From Alistipes sp. (lineage in GTDB: Bacteria > Bacteroidota > Bacteroidia > Bacteroidales > Rikenellaceae), in NCBI GenBank assembly GCA_029065825.1, contig JAIEHQ010000081.1:28522-38723 (forward strand): a stretch of DNA of 10,202 nucleotides, in the 5' to 3' direction. Both the position numbers and the translations under genes were made by a program. Positions 1-5,857 of the stretch are shown here, in pieces. The number at the start of each line of letters is the position of its first letter. The first letter of the stretch is position 1. The notes below the pieces were generated by a model. The model saw nothing but the letters and a program-made list of their open reading frames with translations. It was not told the DNA's origin and ran no database searches.

Positions 1-405
1 GTGTGGCTGCTGCTCTCCGGCTGCGGAGCCCGCTCGGCGACGAACCGGGAACCTGCGCTCGATGACAGGGACCGCGTGGAGGTGTTCTATTTCCACGGCA
101 AGCAACGCTGCGCCACCTGCACGGCGATCGAGAAAAACGCCCGGCAGACGGTCGAAACCCTCTTTGCCGACGAGGTGGAGGGTGGGGCGGTCGTGTTCCG
201 CTCGGTGGATATCTCCGCGCCGGAGAACGAACGGCTGGCCGAGGCTTACCAGGTGGCGTGGTCGTCGCTCTTCGTCAATCGTTGGCGGGACGGCAGGGAG
301 ACGCGCGAAAACCTGACCGGATTTGCCTTCGGGAATGCCCGCACGGCTCCCGATGCCTTTCGCGACGGTCTGGCGGAAAAGATTGCAGCCGCATTGAACG
401 AATGA
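1..405 (+). CDS. arsF: ArsF-like CxxC thioredoxin-fold lipoprotein, 5' end outside window
   Basis: The reading frame is open from the first base, and the visible protein starts inside a lipoprotein signal: hydrophobic WLLL followed by SGCG, where Cys8 would be the lipidated residue. The true start is therefore probably upstream of the window, and the GTG at base 1 is not a trusted start. After a short linker comes a thioredoxin-like beta strand (VEVFYFHG) and a redox motif R-C37-A-T-C40. This layout fits the ArsF family (named in databases as a subunit of nitrophenyl-arsenical nitroreduction), usually found with ArsG. By inference it is a membrane-anchored periplasmic protein exchanging disulfides or electrons with the membrane protein encoded next. 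The stop codon overlaps the next start (ATGA at 402-405), which implies translational coupling. The alternative is a generic periplasmic thioredoxin-like protein. The arsenic role rests on family memory and neighbours. Confidence 0.72.
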   Translation: MWLLLSGCGARSATNREPALDDRDRVEVFYFHGKQRCATCTAIEKNARQTVETLFADEVEGGAVVFRSVDISAPENERLAEAYQVAWSSLFVNRWRDGRETRENLTGFAFGNARTAPDAFRDGLAEKIAAALNE

Positions 406-1115
406 CGTTTATGGAGTGGTTGCAATCGTTATTGGACAGCAGCTCGACACCTGTCCTGACAGCTTTTCTGCTGGGGCTGCTGACGGCCGTGTCGCCGTGT
501 CCGCTGGCGACGAACATCGCCGCGATCGGCTTTATCGGCAGGAATGTCGGGAACGGCCGGCGGGTGTTTCTCTGCGGGCTGCTCTATACGCTCGGTCGCG
601 TGGCCGCCTATACTGCGCTGGGCGTGGGGCTGATTCTCTTGCTGCGGGGCGGTTCGAGCCTGTTCGGCATTCAGAAGCTCGTCGGCAGATACGGCGAACT
701 GCTGCTTGGCCCTGCGCTGCTGCTCGTCGGAGGGTTCATGCTCGCCGGCGACCGGCTCCATCTGCCGAAGTTCGGCCTCAGGGTCGGCGGCGAGGGGTTG
801 GCCCGGCGCGGCGGCGGAGGGGCTTTCCTGCTCGGAATGCTCTTCGCGATGGCTTTCTGCCCCACGAGCGGGGTTTTCTACTTCGGGGTGCTGATCCCCA
901 TGTCGGCGGCCGCGACGGCGGGCTGGCTGCTGCCGGCTGTCTTCGCCGTTGCCACCGCCTTGCCCGTGCTGGTCGTGGCGTGGATCCTGGCTTTCAGCGT
1001 CGGACGAATCGGCGCATTTTACGGAAAGATGCAGACCGTGCAGCAATGGCTCAACCGGATTGTCGGCGGGCTGTTCGTCGCGATCGGAATTTACTATTGC
1101 GCCGTTCTTTTATAA
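402..1115 (+). CDS. arsG: ArsG-like CcdA/DsbD-type membrane protein
   Basis: This 237-residue membrane protein has about six hydrophobic segments (roughly residues 17-36, 54-80, 97-115, 141-165, 175-200, 217-236). Two conserved cysteine-proline motifs sit at helix ends: S-P-C33-P-L-A-T-N in the first segment and F-C153-P-T-S-G in the fourth. This paired pattern is that of the CcdA/DsbD transmembrane thiol carriers. The ArsG family belongs to this group and is annotated as an aminobenzylarsenical efflux permease. The start at 402 overlaps the stop of the upstream CxxC lipoprotein; a second ATG at 411 (MEWLQ) is equally possible. By inference the two motif cysteines pass reducing equivalents from the cytoplasm to the lipoprotein, or the protein exports reduced arsenicals; sequence alone does not decide. 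A plain CcdA homologue for another pathway is the main alternative. Confidence 0.72.
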   Translation: MTFMEWLQSLLDSSSTPVLTAFLLGLLTAVSPCPLATNIAAIGFIGRNVGNGRRVFLCGLLYTLGRVAAYTALGVGLILLLRGGSSLFGIQKLVGRYGELLLGPALLLVGGFMLAGDRLHLPKFGLRVGGEGLARRGGGGAFLLGMLFAMAFCPTSGVFYFGVLIPMSAAATAGWLLPAVFAVATALPVLVVAWILAFSVGRIGAFYGKMQTVQQWLNRIVGGLFVAIGIYYCAVLL

Positions 1116-1141
1116 ACACAAACGATAAAATCACAGGAATC

Positions 1142-1375
1142 ATGGAGATCAAAGTTTTCGGACCCGGCTGCGCCAAGTGCAGGGCGACGTATGCCGCCAT
1201 CGGGAAGGTCGTGAGTGAGTGCGGACTCGATGTCACGCTCACGAAAGAGGAGGATATTATGGAGCTGCTCGACTGCGGCATCATGACCACCCCGGCGGTC
1301 ATGGTGGATGGCGTGGTGCGCATCAAGGGATATGTTCCCTCGGAGAGCGAGATCAGGAAATTGTTGGGAGTCTGA
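1142..1375 (+). CDS. Small thioredoxin/glutaredoxin-like redox protein
   Basis: This 77-residue protein has no signal peptide, so it should be cytoplasmic. Its redox motif is G-P-G-C10-A-K-C13, at the end of the first strand (MEIKVFG), and the cis-proline loop is seen as TTP51AVMVDG. The compact length and GxGCxxC start match the small redox-active disulfide protein family (TM0996/MTH895 type), much shorter than a classical thioredoxin of about 105 residues. Two further cysteines (27 and 45) are present. The gene starts 26 bases after the CcdA-like gene, across an AT-rich spacer typical of Bacteroidota translation starts. By inference it is the cytoplasmic electron donor for the membrane protein before it, or the ArsE-type partner of ArsF and ArsG. 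I am confident of the fold and less so of the name. Confidence 0.8.
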   Translation: MEIKVFGPGCAKCRATYAAIGKVVSECGLDVTLTKEEDIMELLDCGIMTTPAVMVDGVVRIKGYVPSESEIRKLLGV

Positions 1376-1409
1376 CAGGGTGCTTGTTGCGCTCCGGGCT
1401 GCAACTTTT

Positions 1410-1419
1410 CTCCGCGGAG
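1410..1419. repeat. Perfect 10-bp palindrome in intra-operon spacer
   Basis: CTCCGCGGAG is its own reverse complement. It lies in the 106-base GC-rich spacer (1376-1481) between the small redox gene and the permease gene, whereas the other gap in this operon is 26 bases and AT-rich. A second CTCCG at 1392-1396 could pair with CGGAG at 1415-1419, and CGGGC at 1395-1399 could pair with GCCCG at 1420-1424, so several exclusive folds exist. It may be an operator, an RNA processing site or chance in GC-rich DNA. No TAnnTTTG promoter box was found in the spacer. Confidence 0.35.
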
Positions 1420-1481
1420 GCCCGCCCACATAGTGGTCCTCTCCCGTAGGCTGCGCCCCGAAACACAAAACAATCGAAAAA

Positions 1482-2822
1482 ATGGAACCTGAAAAAGAGT
1501 TGAAAACCTTCTTTTGGATCGTGGCCGTATTCGCGGCTCTCTTCTTCCTGCCGACAGGCAGCGAACGATTCATGACGGCGGTCAGTGCGACGCTCGATCT
1601 GGCGAGATGGTACGCCCGCGAACACGTCGTGCTGTGTCTGCTGCCCGCTTTCTTCATCGCGGGCGTTATCGCCGTATTCGTCAGTCAGGGATCGGTCCTG
1701 AAATATTTCGGAGCCAACGCGAAGCGGTGGCTGTCCTACTCCGTCGCCGCCGTTTCGGGCGGTATTCTCGCGGTCTGCTCCTGTACGATCCTGCCGCTCT
1801 TTACGAGCATCTACAGGCGCGGCGCGGGTCTGGGGCCGGCCGTAGCGTTTCTCTATTCCGGCCCGGCTGTCAGCATCCTGTCGATCATCCTCACGACGCG
1901 GATTCTCGGTGTCGAGTTAGGTGTGGCGCGTATGATCGGAGCCGTCTGCTTCTCGGTGGTCATCGGTCTTGCGATGGCGTTTATCTTCAGAAAAGAGGAG
2001 CAGGCGAAAAAGGAGCGGCAGATGAATATCGTACCGCCGCCCGAAAAACGCCCGGCGCGGCAGACGGCGCTGTACTTCTTTACGTTGGTCGCTATCCTCG
2101 TCTTCGCGAATTGGGGTGCGCCCGCCGCGACGGACACGGGGCTCTGGCAGTTCGTCTTTACCTATAAATGGTACTTCACGGCCGGATTCGGGCTACTGCT
2201 CTGCCGGTCGCTCGTTCGGGTGCTGAAACTGAAATTTGCGTGGGTCGCCGCGGCCGCCGCCGCAACGGCGCTCTCCGCATGGCTGGCAACGGCGTTCATC
2301 GCCGATGCCGGACTCGTGCCGCTCGTGCCGATGATCGTCGGAATCGCCGCCCTCTCCGTCATGCTGCTCTGCGACAAGGGCGATCCTGAGAACCGGGAGT
2401 GGGCCTTGTCGTCGTGGGGTTTCGCCAAGCAGATCATGCCCCTGCTGGCCGTCGGTGTCGTGACGGCGGGATTTCTGCTCGGCTCGACGCATGACGGCGA
2501 GACGATCGCGGGCATCATTCCGAACTGCTGGATCGAATGGGCGGTCGGTGGGAATTCGCTCCGCTCGAACTTCTTCGCCTCGTTCACGGGAGCCTTCATG
2601 TACTTCGCCACGCTGACCGAGGTGCCGATCATTCAGGGCTTGCTGGCCTCCGGCATGGGCAAAGGCCCGGCGCTGGCCCTGCTGCTGGCAGGACCCTCGC
2701 TGTCGCTGCCCAACATGCTGGTCATCCGCGGCGTGATGGGGACGAAAAAGACCGTTGTCTATGTCGTGCTGGTCGTCGTGCTGGCGACGGTCGCGGGATT
2801 CGTTTACGGCAATCTGTTTTGA
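1482..2822 (+). CDS. PF03773-type permease (ArsP / SO_0444-like efflux)
   Basis: This 446-residue polytopic membrane protein has roughly ten hydrophobic segments in two halves, separated by a charged cytoplasmic stretch (about residues 170-195, rich in K, E and R). The first half carries V-C99-S-C101-TILPLF followed by YRRGAGLGPAVAFLYSGPAV, the hallmark of the PF03773 (former DUF318) permeases. The second half has a related FATLTEVPIIQGLL...GPALALLLAGPSLSLPN repeat, showing internal duplication. The family includes ArsP, which exports trivalent organoarsenicals, and the SO_0444-type metal efflux proteins; the CSC cysteines could bind a thiophilic substrate. The start follows an A-rich leader (CAAAACAATCGAAAAA). 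It is the last gene of the operon, and its neighbours favour an organoarsenical or metal(loid) substrate, but the substrate is inferred. Confidence 0.78.
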   Translation: MEPEKELKTFFWIVAVFAALFFLPTGSERFMTAVSATLDLARWYAREHVVLCLLPAFFIAGVIAVFVSQGSVLKYFGANAKRWLSYSVAAVSGGILAVCSCTILPLFTSIYRRGAGLGPAVAFLYSGPAVSILSIILTTRILGVELGVARMIGAVCFSVVIGLAMAFIFRKEEQAKKERQMNIVPPPEKRPARQTALYFFTLVAILVFANWGAPAATDTGLWQFVFTYKWYFTAGFGLLLCRSLVRVLKLKFAWVAAAAAATALSAWLATAFIADAGLVPLVPMIVGIAALSVMLLCDKGDPENREWALSSWGFAKQIMPLLAVGVVTAGFLLGSTHDGETIAGIIPNCWIEWAVGGNSLRSNFFASFTGAFMYFATLTEVPIIQGLLASGMGKGPALALLLAGPSLSLPNMLVIRGVMGTKKTVVYVVLVVVLATVAGFVYGNLF

Positions 2823-2888
2823 CGCGCTCTTTCTGAGCGGAGTTTCCTCTCCCGGAGGGGCGGTTTCCCGACTTTCGCGAAAATATGT

Positions 2889-2896
2889 TATTTTTG
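2889..2896 (+). promoter_or_regulatory. Bacteroidota-type -7 box (TATTTTTG) for the HAD phosphatase gene
   Basis: TATTTTTG matches the Bacteroidota housekeeping consensus TAnnTTTG. It lies in an AT-rich patch within otherwise GC-rich spacer DNA and about 100 bases before the phosphatase start. A TTTC at 2864-2867 is a weak candidate for the -33 TTTG element. Transcription would begin near 2902-2904, a few bases before a strong nested stem. Confidence 0.6.
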
Positions 2897-2906
2897 TCCC
2901 GAAACT

Positions 2907-2976
2907 GTCGTCCGCGATCGGAGGGCTGCGGGGTGCGACCGCTCCGCAGCGGGCAATGCGTTTCGGTGCGGACGAC
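2907..2976 (+). promoter_or_regulatory. Structured 5' leader of the HAD phosphatase gene (nested stems)
   Basis: GTCGTCCGC (2907-2915) is the exact reverse complement of GCGGACGAC (2968-2976). Inside it, GCTGCGG (2925-2931) pairs exactly with CCGCAGC (2944-2950), extendable by a G-U and further pairs. The resulting roughly 70-base element starts just after the predicted transcription start and ends 16 bases before the start codon. No T-tract follows, so it is not a plain terminator. It could be an mRNA stabiliser, a protein-binding leader or a riboswitch-like element. I recognise no known class. Confidence 0.42.
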
Positions 2977-2992
2977 CCGAAGAAACTTGACT

Positions 2993-3649
2993 ATGGAGCG
3001 AACGACGGATTTGGTTATTTTCGATATGGACGGCACGCTGCTCGATACGATCGGCGATCTGGCCGCCTGCTGCAATCAGGTGCTGGAGGCGCGGGGGCTG
3101 CCCTGTCATACCTATGAGGATTATTGCGGCTTCGTCGGCAACGGCGTGATGCGGCTGGTGGAGCGCGCGCTGCCCGAAGCCCTGCGCACGGCGGAGACGG
3201 TGGCTGCCGTGCGGGCCGATTTCGTGGCCTGCTATACGGAGCATATCGCCCGGCATACCCGTCCTTATGACGGCATTCCCGAACTGGTCGGGGAGCTGGT
3301 GCGCCGCGGGGTGCGGCTGGCGATCGCCTCCAACAAGTTCCAGGCGGGAACCGAGAAGCTGGCGCGCCACTTCTTCCCCGACGTGCGCTTCGAGGCGGTG
3401 CTCGGACAGCGTCCCGGCGTGCCGCTCAAGCCCGACCCGCAGGTGGTGCGGGAGATTCTCGCCTGCACGGGTGTCGCGCCCGGGCGCGTGCTCTATGTCG
3501 GCGACACGGGCATCGACATGGCGACGGCCTGCGCCGCAGGCGTACGCTCGGTGGGTGTGACGTGGGGGTTCCGGACCCGGGAGGAGCTGGCCGCGCACGG
3601 GGCCTGCCACCTGGCGGATCGTCCGGAAGAGATCCTCGCCCTGCTGTGA
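2993..3649 (+). CDS. gph: HAD hydrolase, phosphoglycolate phosphatase-like
   Basis: All four HAD motifs are visible in 218 residues. Motif I is F-D11-M-D13-G-T-L-L-D (nucleophile and acid/base aspartates). Motif II is IAS113NK and motif III is the lysine in PLK146PDP. Motif IV is V-G-D171-T-G-I-D175-M, ligating magnesium. An alpha-helical cap lies between motifs I and II (about residues 20-95). The length and motif spelling are those of the Gph/PGMB subgroup, which removes phosphate from 2-phosphoglycolate or related small phosphoesters in the cytoplasm. The frame is open further upstream to 2885, but that extension would overlap the promoter box, so the ATG at 2993 right before the DxD motif is chosen. 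The gene stands alone with its own promoter and structured leader. Pyrophosphatase or beta-phosphoglucomutase activity cannot be excluded from motifs. Confidence 0.82.
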   Translation: MERTTDLVIFDMDGTLLDTIGDLAACCNQVLEARGLPCHTYEDYCGFVGNGVMRLVERALPEALRTAETVAAVRADFVACYTEHIARHTRPYDGIPELVGELVRRGVRLAIASNKFQAGTEKLARHFFPDVRFEAVLGQRPGVPLKPDPQVVREILACTGVAPGRVLYVGDTGIDMATACAAGVRSVGVTWGFRTREELAAHGACHLADRPEEILALL

Positions 3650-3761
3650 CCGTGCGGTCCGGCCTGCATGCGGCGTACCGCCCCGGATAAGGCGCGGCGC
3701 GGCGGAGAATCCGGGCGGATGCGGACTTAAGGCACGGCGGGGATAAAATATCGCCGGAGGC
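3650..3761. other. GC-rich non-coding spacer with inverted repeats after the phosphatase gene
   Basis: This is the first part of a 312-base gene-free stretch (3650-3961). It holds several short inverted repeats: GACC/GGTC around the stop codon (3648-3659), GCGG/CCGC (3670-3681) and a 7-bp pair CCCGGAT (3682-3688) with ATCCGGG (3709-3715). None is followed by a T-tract, so a clear intrinsic terminator is not seen. Two similar GC strings, TAAGGCGCGGCG at 3688 and TTAAGGCACGGCG at 3727, form an imperfect direct repeat. I see no convincing small ORF. Confidence 0.4.
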
Positions 3762-3791
3762 TTGCGTATGTAAATATTTTGCGTATTTTTG
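3762..3791 (+). promoter_or_regulatory. Promoter of the DUF4290-lpxH-thyA-folA operon
   Basis: TTG at 3762-3764 and TATTTTTG at 3784-3791 fit the Bacteroidota -33 (TTTG) and -7 (TAnnTTTG) elements, with 19 bases between them. The local DNA is distinctly AT-rich compared with both flanks. It is the only convincing promoter found before the five co-directional, closely spaced genes that follow, giving a predicted 5' leader of about 160 bases. Confidence 0.65.
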
Positions 3792-3794
3792 CCT

Positions 3795-3950
3795 CGGATT
3801 CGGATTCTTTCCGAAATCCGCCGCAATTCTTCCGCCGGACAATTCCGGACGGGCGGATTCCGTTCATAGAGTGAAAACATTGACAGTCCCGATCGAAGAT
3901 TTTTCGGCCTCTTTTTCGTTGAGGCGCAGTCCGACGATGGCTGCGGGACT
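3795..3950 (+). promoter_or_regulatory. Long structured 5' leader with competing stems
   Basis: The leader starts with a hairpin: CGGA-TTCGGA (3795-3804) pairs with TCCGAA-A-TCCG (3810-3820), 10 bp with one bulged A. Part of that 3' arm, AATCCGCC (3815-3822), is also a perfect 8-bp match to GGCGGATT (3852-3859), so the two folds exclude each other. Within the second fold, CCGGA (3835-3839) pairs with TCCGG (3844-3848). Further down, AGTCCCG (3885-3891) pairs with CGGGACT (3944-3950) and encloses CGAA/TTCG (3894-3906) and GCCTC/GAGGC (3907-3925), a multi-branch shape. This is hand-made pairing and has not been folded thermodynamically. Confidence 0.4.
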
Positions 3951-3961
3951 TCCGCAATCTT

Positions 3962-4669
3962 ATGCAAAAGAATTATAATTACAAGAGACAGAAGCTCTTT
4001 CTTCCCGAGTACGGGCGGCATATCCACGAGATGGTCGAATCGCTGCTCGCAATCGAGGACCGCAGGGAGCGCAACCGGCAGGCGCGTGCCGTCATCGCCG
4101 TCATGGGCAACCTCAATCCGCTGCTGCGCGATACGGCCGACTTTACCCACAAACTCTGGGACCATCTGTTCATCATGTCCGATTTCCGGCTCGATGTCGA
4201 TTCGCCCTATCCGCAGCCGACGCGGCAGGAGCTGACCGTTTCTCCGGCCCGCATGCCCTACTCGAGCGGCCGCATCTCCTACAAACACTACGGCAAATAT
4301 GTCGAGCAGACGATCCGCAGGCTGGCCGACGAGCGAAACTCCCAGGCGGTGGTCTCCCGCACGGTGGACCAGCTGGCCCGCTACATGCGCACCAAGAGCT
4401 ACGAGTACAACCAGGAGCATCCGAGCAACGAGGTCATTATCCGCGATATCAAGAGAATGTCGGACAATGCCATCCGGATCGACGAGGTGGCCCTGACCAA
4501 CATTCGCAGCGAGTACAAGCAACAGTTCCACTTCTCCCATCCCCCCAAAGGGCAGAAGGGGCAGAAGGGCGGGGCGCAGCGTGCGCAGCAGAAGAACCGC
4601 TCGCAGCATCAGTCTCGTAATTTTGTCAATAAAAACGGCGGCACATGGCACGGATATTCCAAACAGTAG
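3962..4669 (+). CDS. DUF4290 family protein
   Basis: The 235-residue protein matches the DUF4290 family of Bacteroidota from its opening (NYKRQKLFLPEYGRHIHEMV) and the helical segment with NLNPLLRD and DFTHKLWDHLFIMSDF. There is no signal peptide or membrane segment, so it is probably cytoplasmic. The function is unknown. The core ends near residue 190. The tail is basic and low in complexity (GQKGQKGG, AQQKNRSQHQSRN) and probably disordered, as in nucleic-acid-binding tails. In other Bacteroidales I recall this gene near cell-envelope genes such as murA; here it heads an operon with a lipoprotein, lpxH, thyA and folA. The last 25 bases overlap the next gene, suggesting translational coupling. 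Confidence is high for the family; no biochemical role is claimed. Confidence 0.85.
   Translation: MQKNYNYKRQKLFLPEYGRHIHEMVESLLAIEDRRERNRQARAVIAVMGNLNPLLRDTADFTHKLWDHLFIMSDFRLDVDSPYPQPTRQELTVSPARMPYSSGRISYKHYGKYVEQTIRRLADERNSQAVVSRTVDQLARYMRTKSYEYNQEHPSNEVIIRDIKRMSDNAIRIDEVALTNIRSEYKQQFHFSHPPKGQKGQKGGAQRAQQKNRSQHQSRNFVNKNGGTWHGYSKQ
4550..4567 (+). repeat. Two in-frame tandem copies of GGGCAGAAG
   Basis: Two exact 9-base copies (4550-4558 and 4559-4567) encode Gly-Gln-Lys twice in the basic tail of the DUF4290 protein, and a third partial copy (GGC GGG) follows. Such a repeat can change copy number by slippage without shifting the frame. Confidence 0.7.
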
Positions 4670-5844
4670 CCCCCGGCGGGGCGGGGCGGGGCCGCAGGAA
4701 GCTGTGCGGCCTGTGCCTGCGGTCGCTGCTGCTCGTCGCAGCGTGCTGGGCGGCCGCCTGTTCTTCCGACCGGGTCCGGATCACGGGCCGCATGGTCGGC
4801 GGCGACAGCCGTACGGTCTATCTCGAGGAGGTTACCCCTCTGGCGCAGACCCTCGTCGATTCGGCGCAGCTGGACGAGGCGGGGAGCTACCGGCTCGAAC
4901 TCCGGGGTGCCGGACGCACGCCTTCCCTTTACAACCTGATTTACGACGGCGACAGGATCCCGCTCTTTCTGCGCGGCGGCGACCGCCTGACGGTCAGCGC
5001 TGCGGGCCGGCCCGTCGGCAACTACACGGTCGAAGGTTCCGAGGAGTCGGAGACGCTCCGGCTTTTCTACCAGCCTTTCGTCGCGGGGATGATGCGCCTC
5101 GATGCGCTGGCGATGCGTTTCGACGGCTGCGCACGGGGCGACGAGGAGGCGATCCGCCGGCTCAAGACCGAATACCGGGCCGAGTACCTCGCCGTCAAGC
5201 GCGAGCAGCTGCGCTTTATCGTCGAGCACAAGGCATCGCTGGCGGCCGTTTACGCCCTTTACCAGCGTCTGCCCGGGGACAACTCGCTCTTCAGTCCGGA
5301 GAGCGACGTGATCTACTACCGCATGGTGGCCGATGCCGTCGAGGAGCGCTATCCCGACTCCTCCTATCTGCCGTCGCTGGCGGGTGAGATCGCCCGCATG
5401 GATGCACGGATCGACCTGGTGTCCAATATCTCGGAGGCCGGCTATCCCGATGTGGCGCTGCCCGACATGTTCGGCCGCACGATCCGGCTCGGCGAGTCGG
5501 AGGGAAAGGTGGTGCTGGTCGATTTCTGGTCGGCCGAGCTGGGCAACAGCAATGCCATCAATGCGGAACTCAAGGAGCTGTATGCGCGTTATGCCGATCG
5601 CGGCTTCGAGATTTATCAGATCGGTGTCGATCGCTCGAAGGAGCTTTGGATCGCGGCCGTGCAGGAGCAGCGTCTGCCCTGGATCTCGGTCTGCGACTTC
5701 CGGGGTGCGAACTCTCCGGTGCTGGGACTCTACAACGTGCGGAAGGTGCCGACCAATTTCCTGATCGACAGACAGGGAACCGTCGTGGCGCGCGATCTCT
5801 ACGGCGTGGCGCTCGAGCGGGCGCTCGAGGCGCGGTTCGACTAA
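4645..5844 (+). CDS. DUF4369-type lipoprotein with thioredoxin-like domain lacking the CxxC pair
   Basis: The 399-residue protein starts with a basic region and a hydrophobic stretch (LCLRSLLLVAACWAAACSSD) typical of a lipoprotein signal, with Cys34 or more likely Cys39 as the anchor. Residues about 44-150 form a DUF4369-like beta domain (ITGRMVGGDSRTVYLEEVTP). A helical linker follows, then a TlpA/AhpC-like thioredoxin fold from about residue 270. In active relatives the motif reads FWASWCGPC; here it reads F294-W-S-A-E-L-G-N-S302, so both catalytic cysteines are replaced (Leu299, Ser302). The cis-proline is kept (KVP369TNFLID). By inference it is an envelope-attached protein with a binding or structural role rather than a disulfide enzyme. 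Its start lies 25 bases inside the DUF4290 gene, and no later ATG before the signal is available. Confidence 0.75.
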   Translation: MARIFQTVAPGGAGRGRRKLCGLCLRSLLLVAACWAAACSSDRVRITGRMVGGDSRTVYLEEVTPLAQTLVDSAQLDEAGSYRLELRGAGRTPSLYNLIYDGDRIPLFLRGGDRLTVSAAGRPVGNYTVEGSEESETLRLFYQPFVAGMMRLDALAMRFDGCARGDEEAIRRLKTEYRAEYLAVKREQLRFIVEHKASLAAVYALYQRLPGDNSLFSPESDVIYYRMVADAVEERYPDSSYLPSLAGEIARMDARIDLVSNISEAGYPDVALPDMFGRTIRLGESEGKVVLVDFWSAELGNSNAINAELKELYARYADRGFEIYQIGVDRSKELWIAAVQEQRLPWISVCDFRGANSPVLGLYNVRKVPTNFLIDRQGTVVARDLYGVALERALEARFD

Positions 5845-5857
5845 ACGGGGGGCGGAG

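Noticed and set aside
1386..1405. GTTGC/GCAAC hairpin in the spacer before the permease
   Set aside because: Only five pairs plus one G-U with a mismatched interior; likely chance.
2825..2839. Possible terminator hairpin CGCTC-TTTCT-GAGCG after the permease gene
   Set aside because: The stem is only 5 bp with no clear T-tract. It could end the operon, but the evidence is too weak to list as a terminator.
2885..2992. Upstream extension of the phosphatase reading frame to 2885
   Set aside because: It would overlap the -7 box and adds an Arg-rich, non-conserved stretch before the HAD motif I; the ATG at 2993 fits the family length.
3682..3715. Inverted repeat CCCGGAT/ATCCGGG as a terminator of the phosphatase gene
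   Set aside because: The loop is 20 bases and no T-tract follows. It is described only as part of the GC-rich spacer.
3880..3885. TTGACA resembling a sigma-70 -35 box
   Set aside because: Bacteroidota do not use this element in the usual way, and no TATAAT or TAnnTTTG box lies at a suitable distance downstream.
2888..4651. A 587-codon open frame on the minus strand across the phosphatase gene, spacer and DUF4290 gene
   Set aside because: It lies opposite two well-recognised genes and a promoter, its translation is rich in R, H and low-complexity runs, and it shows no family features. Long antisense frames are common in GC-rich DNA.
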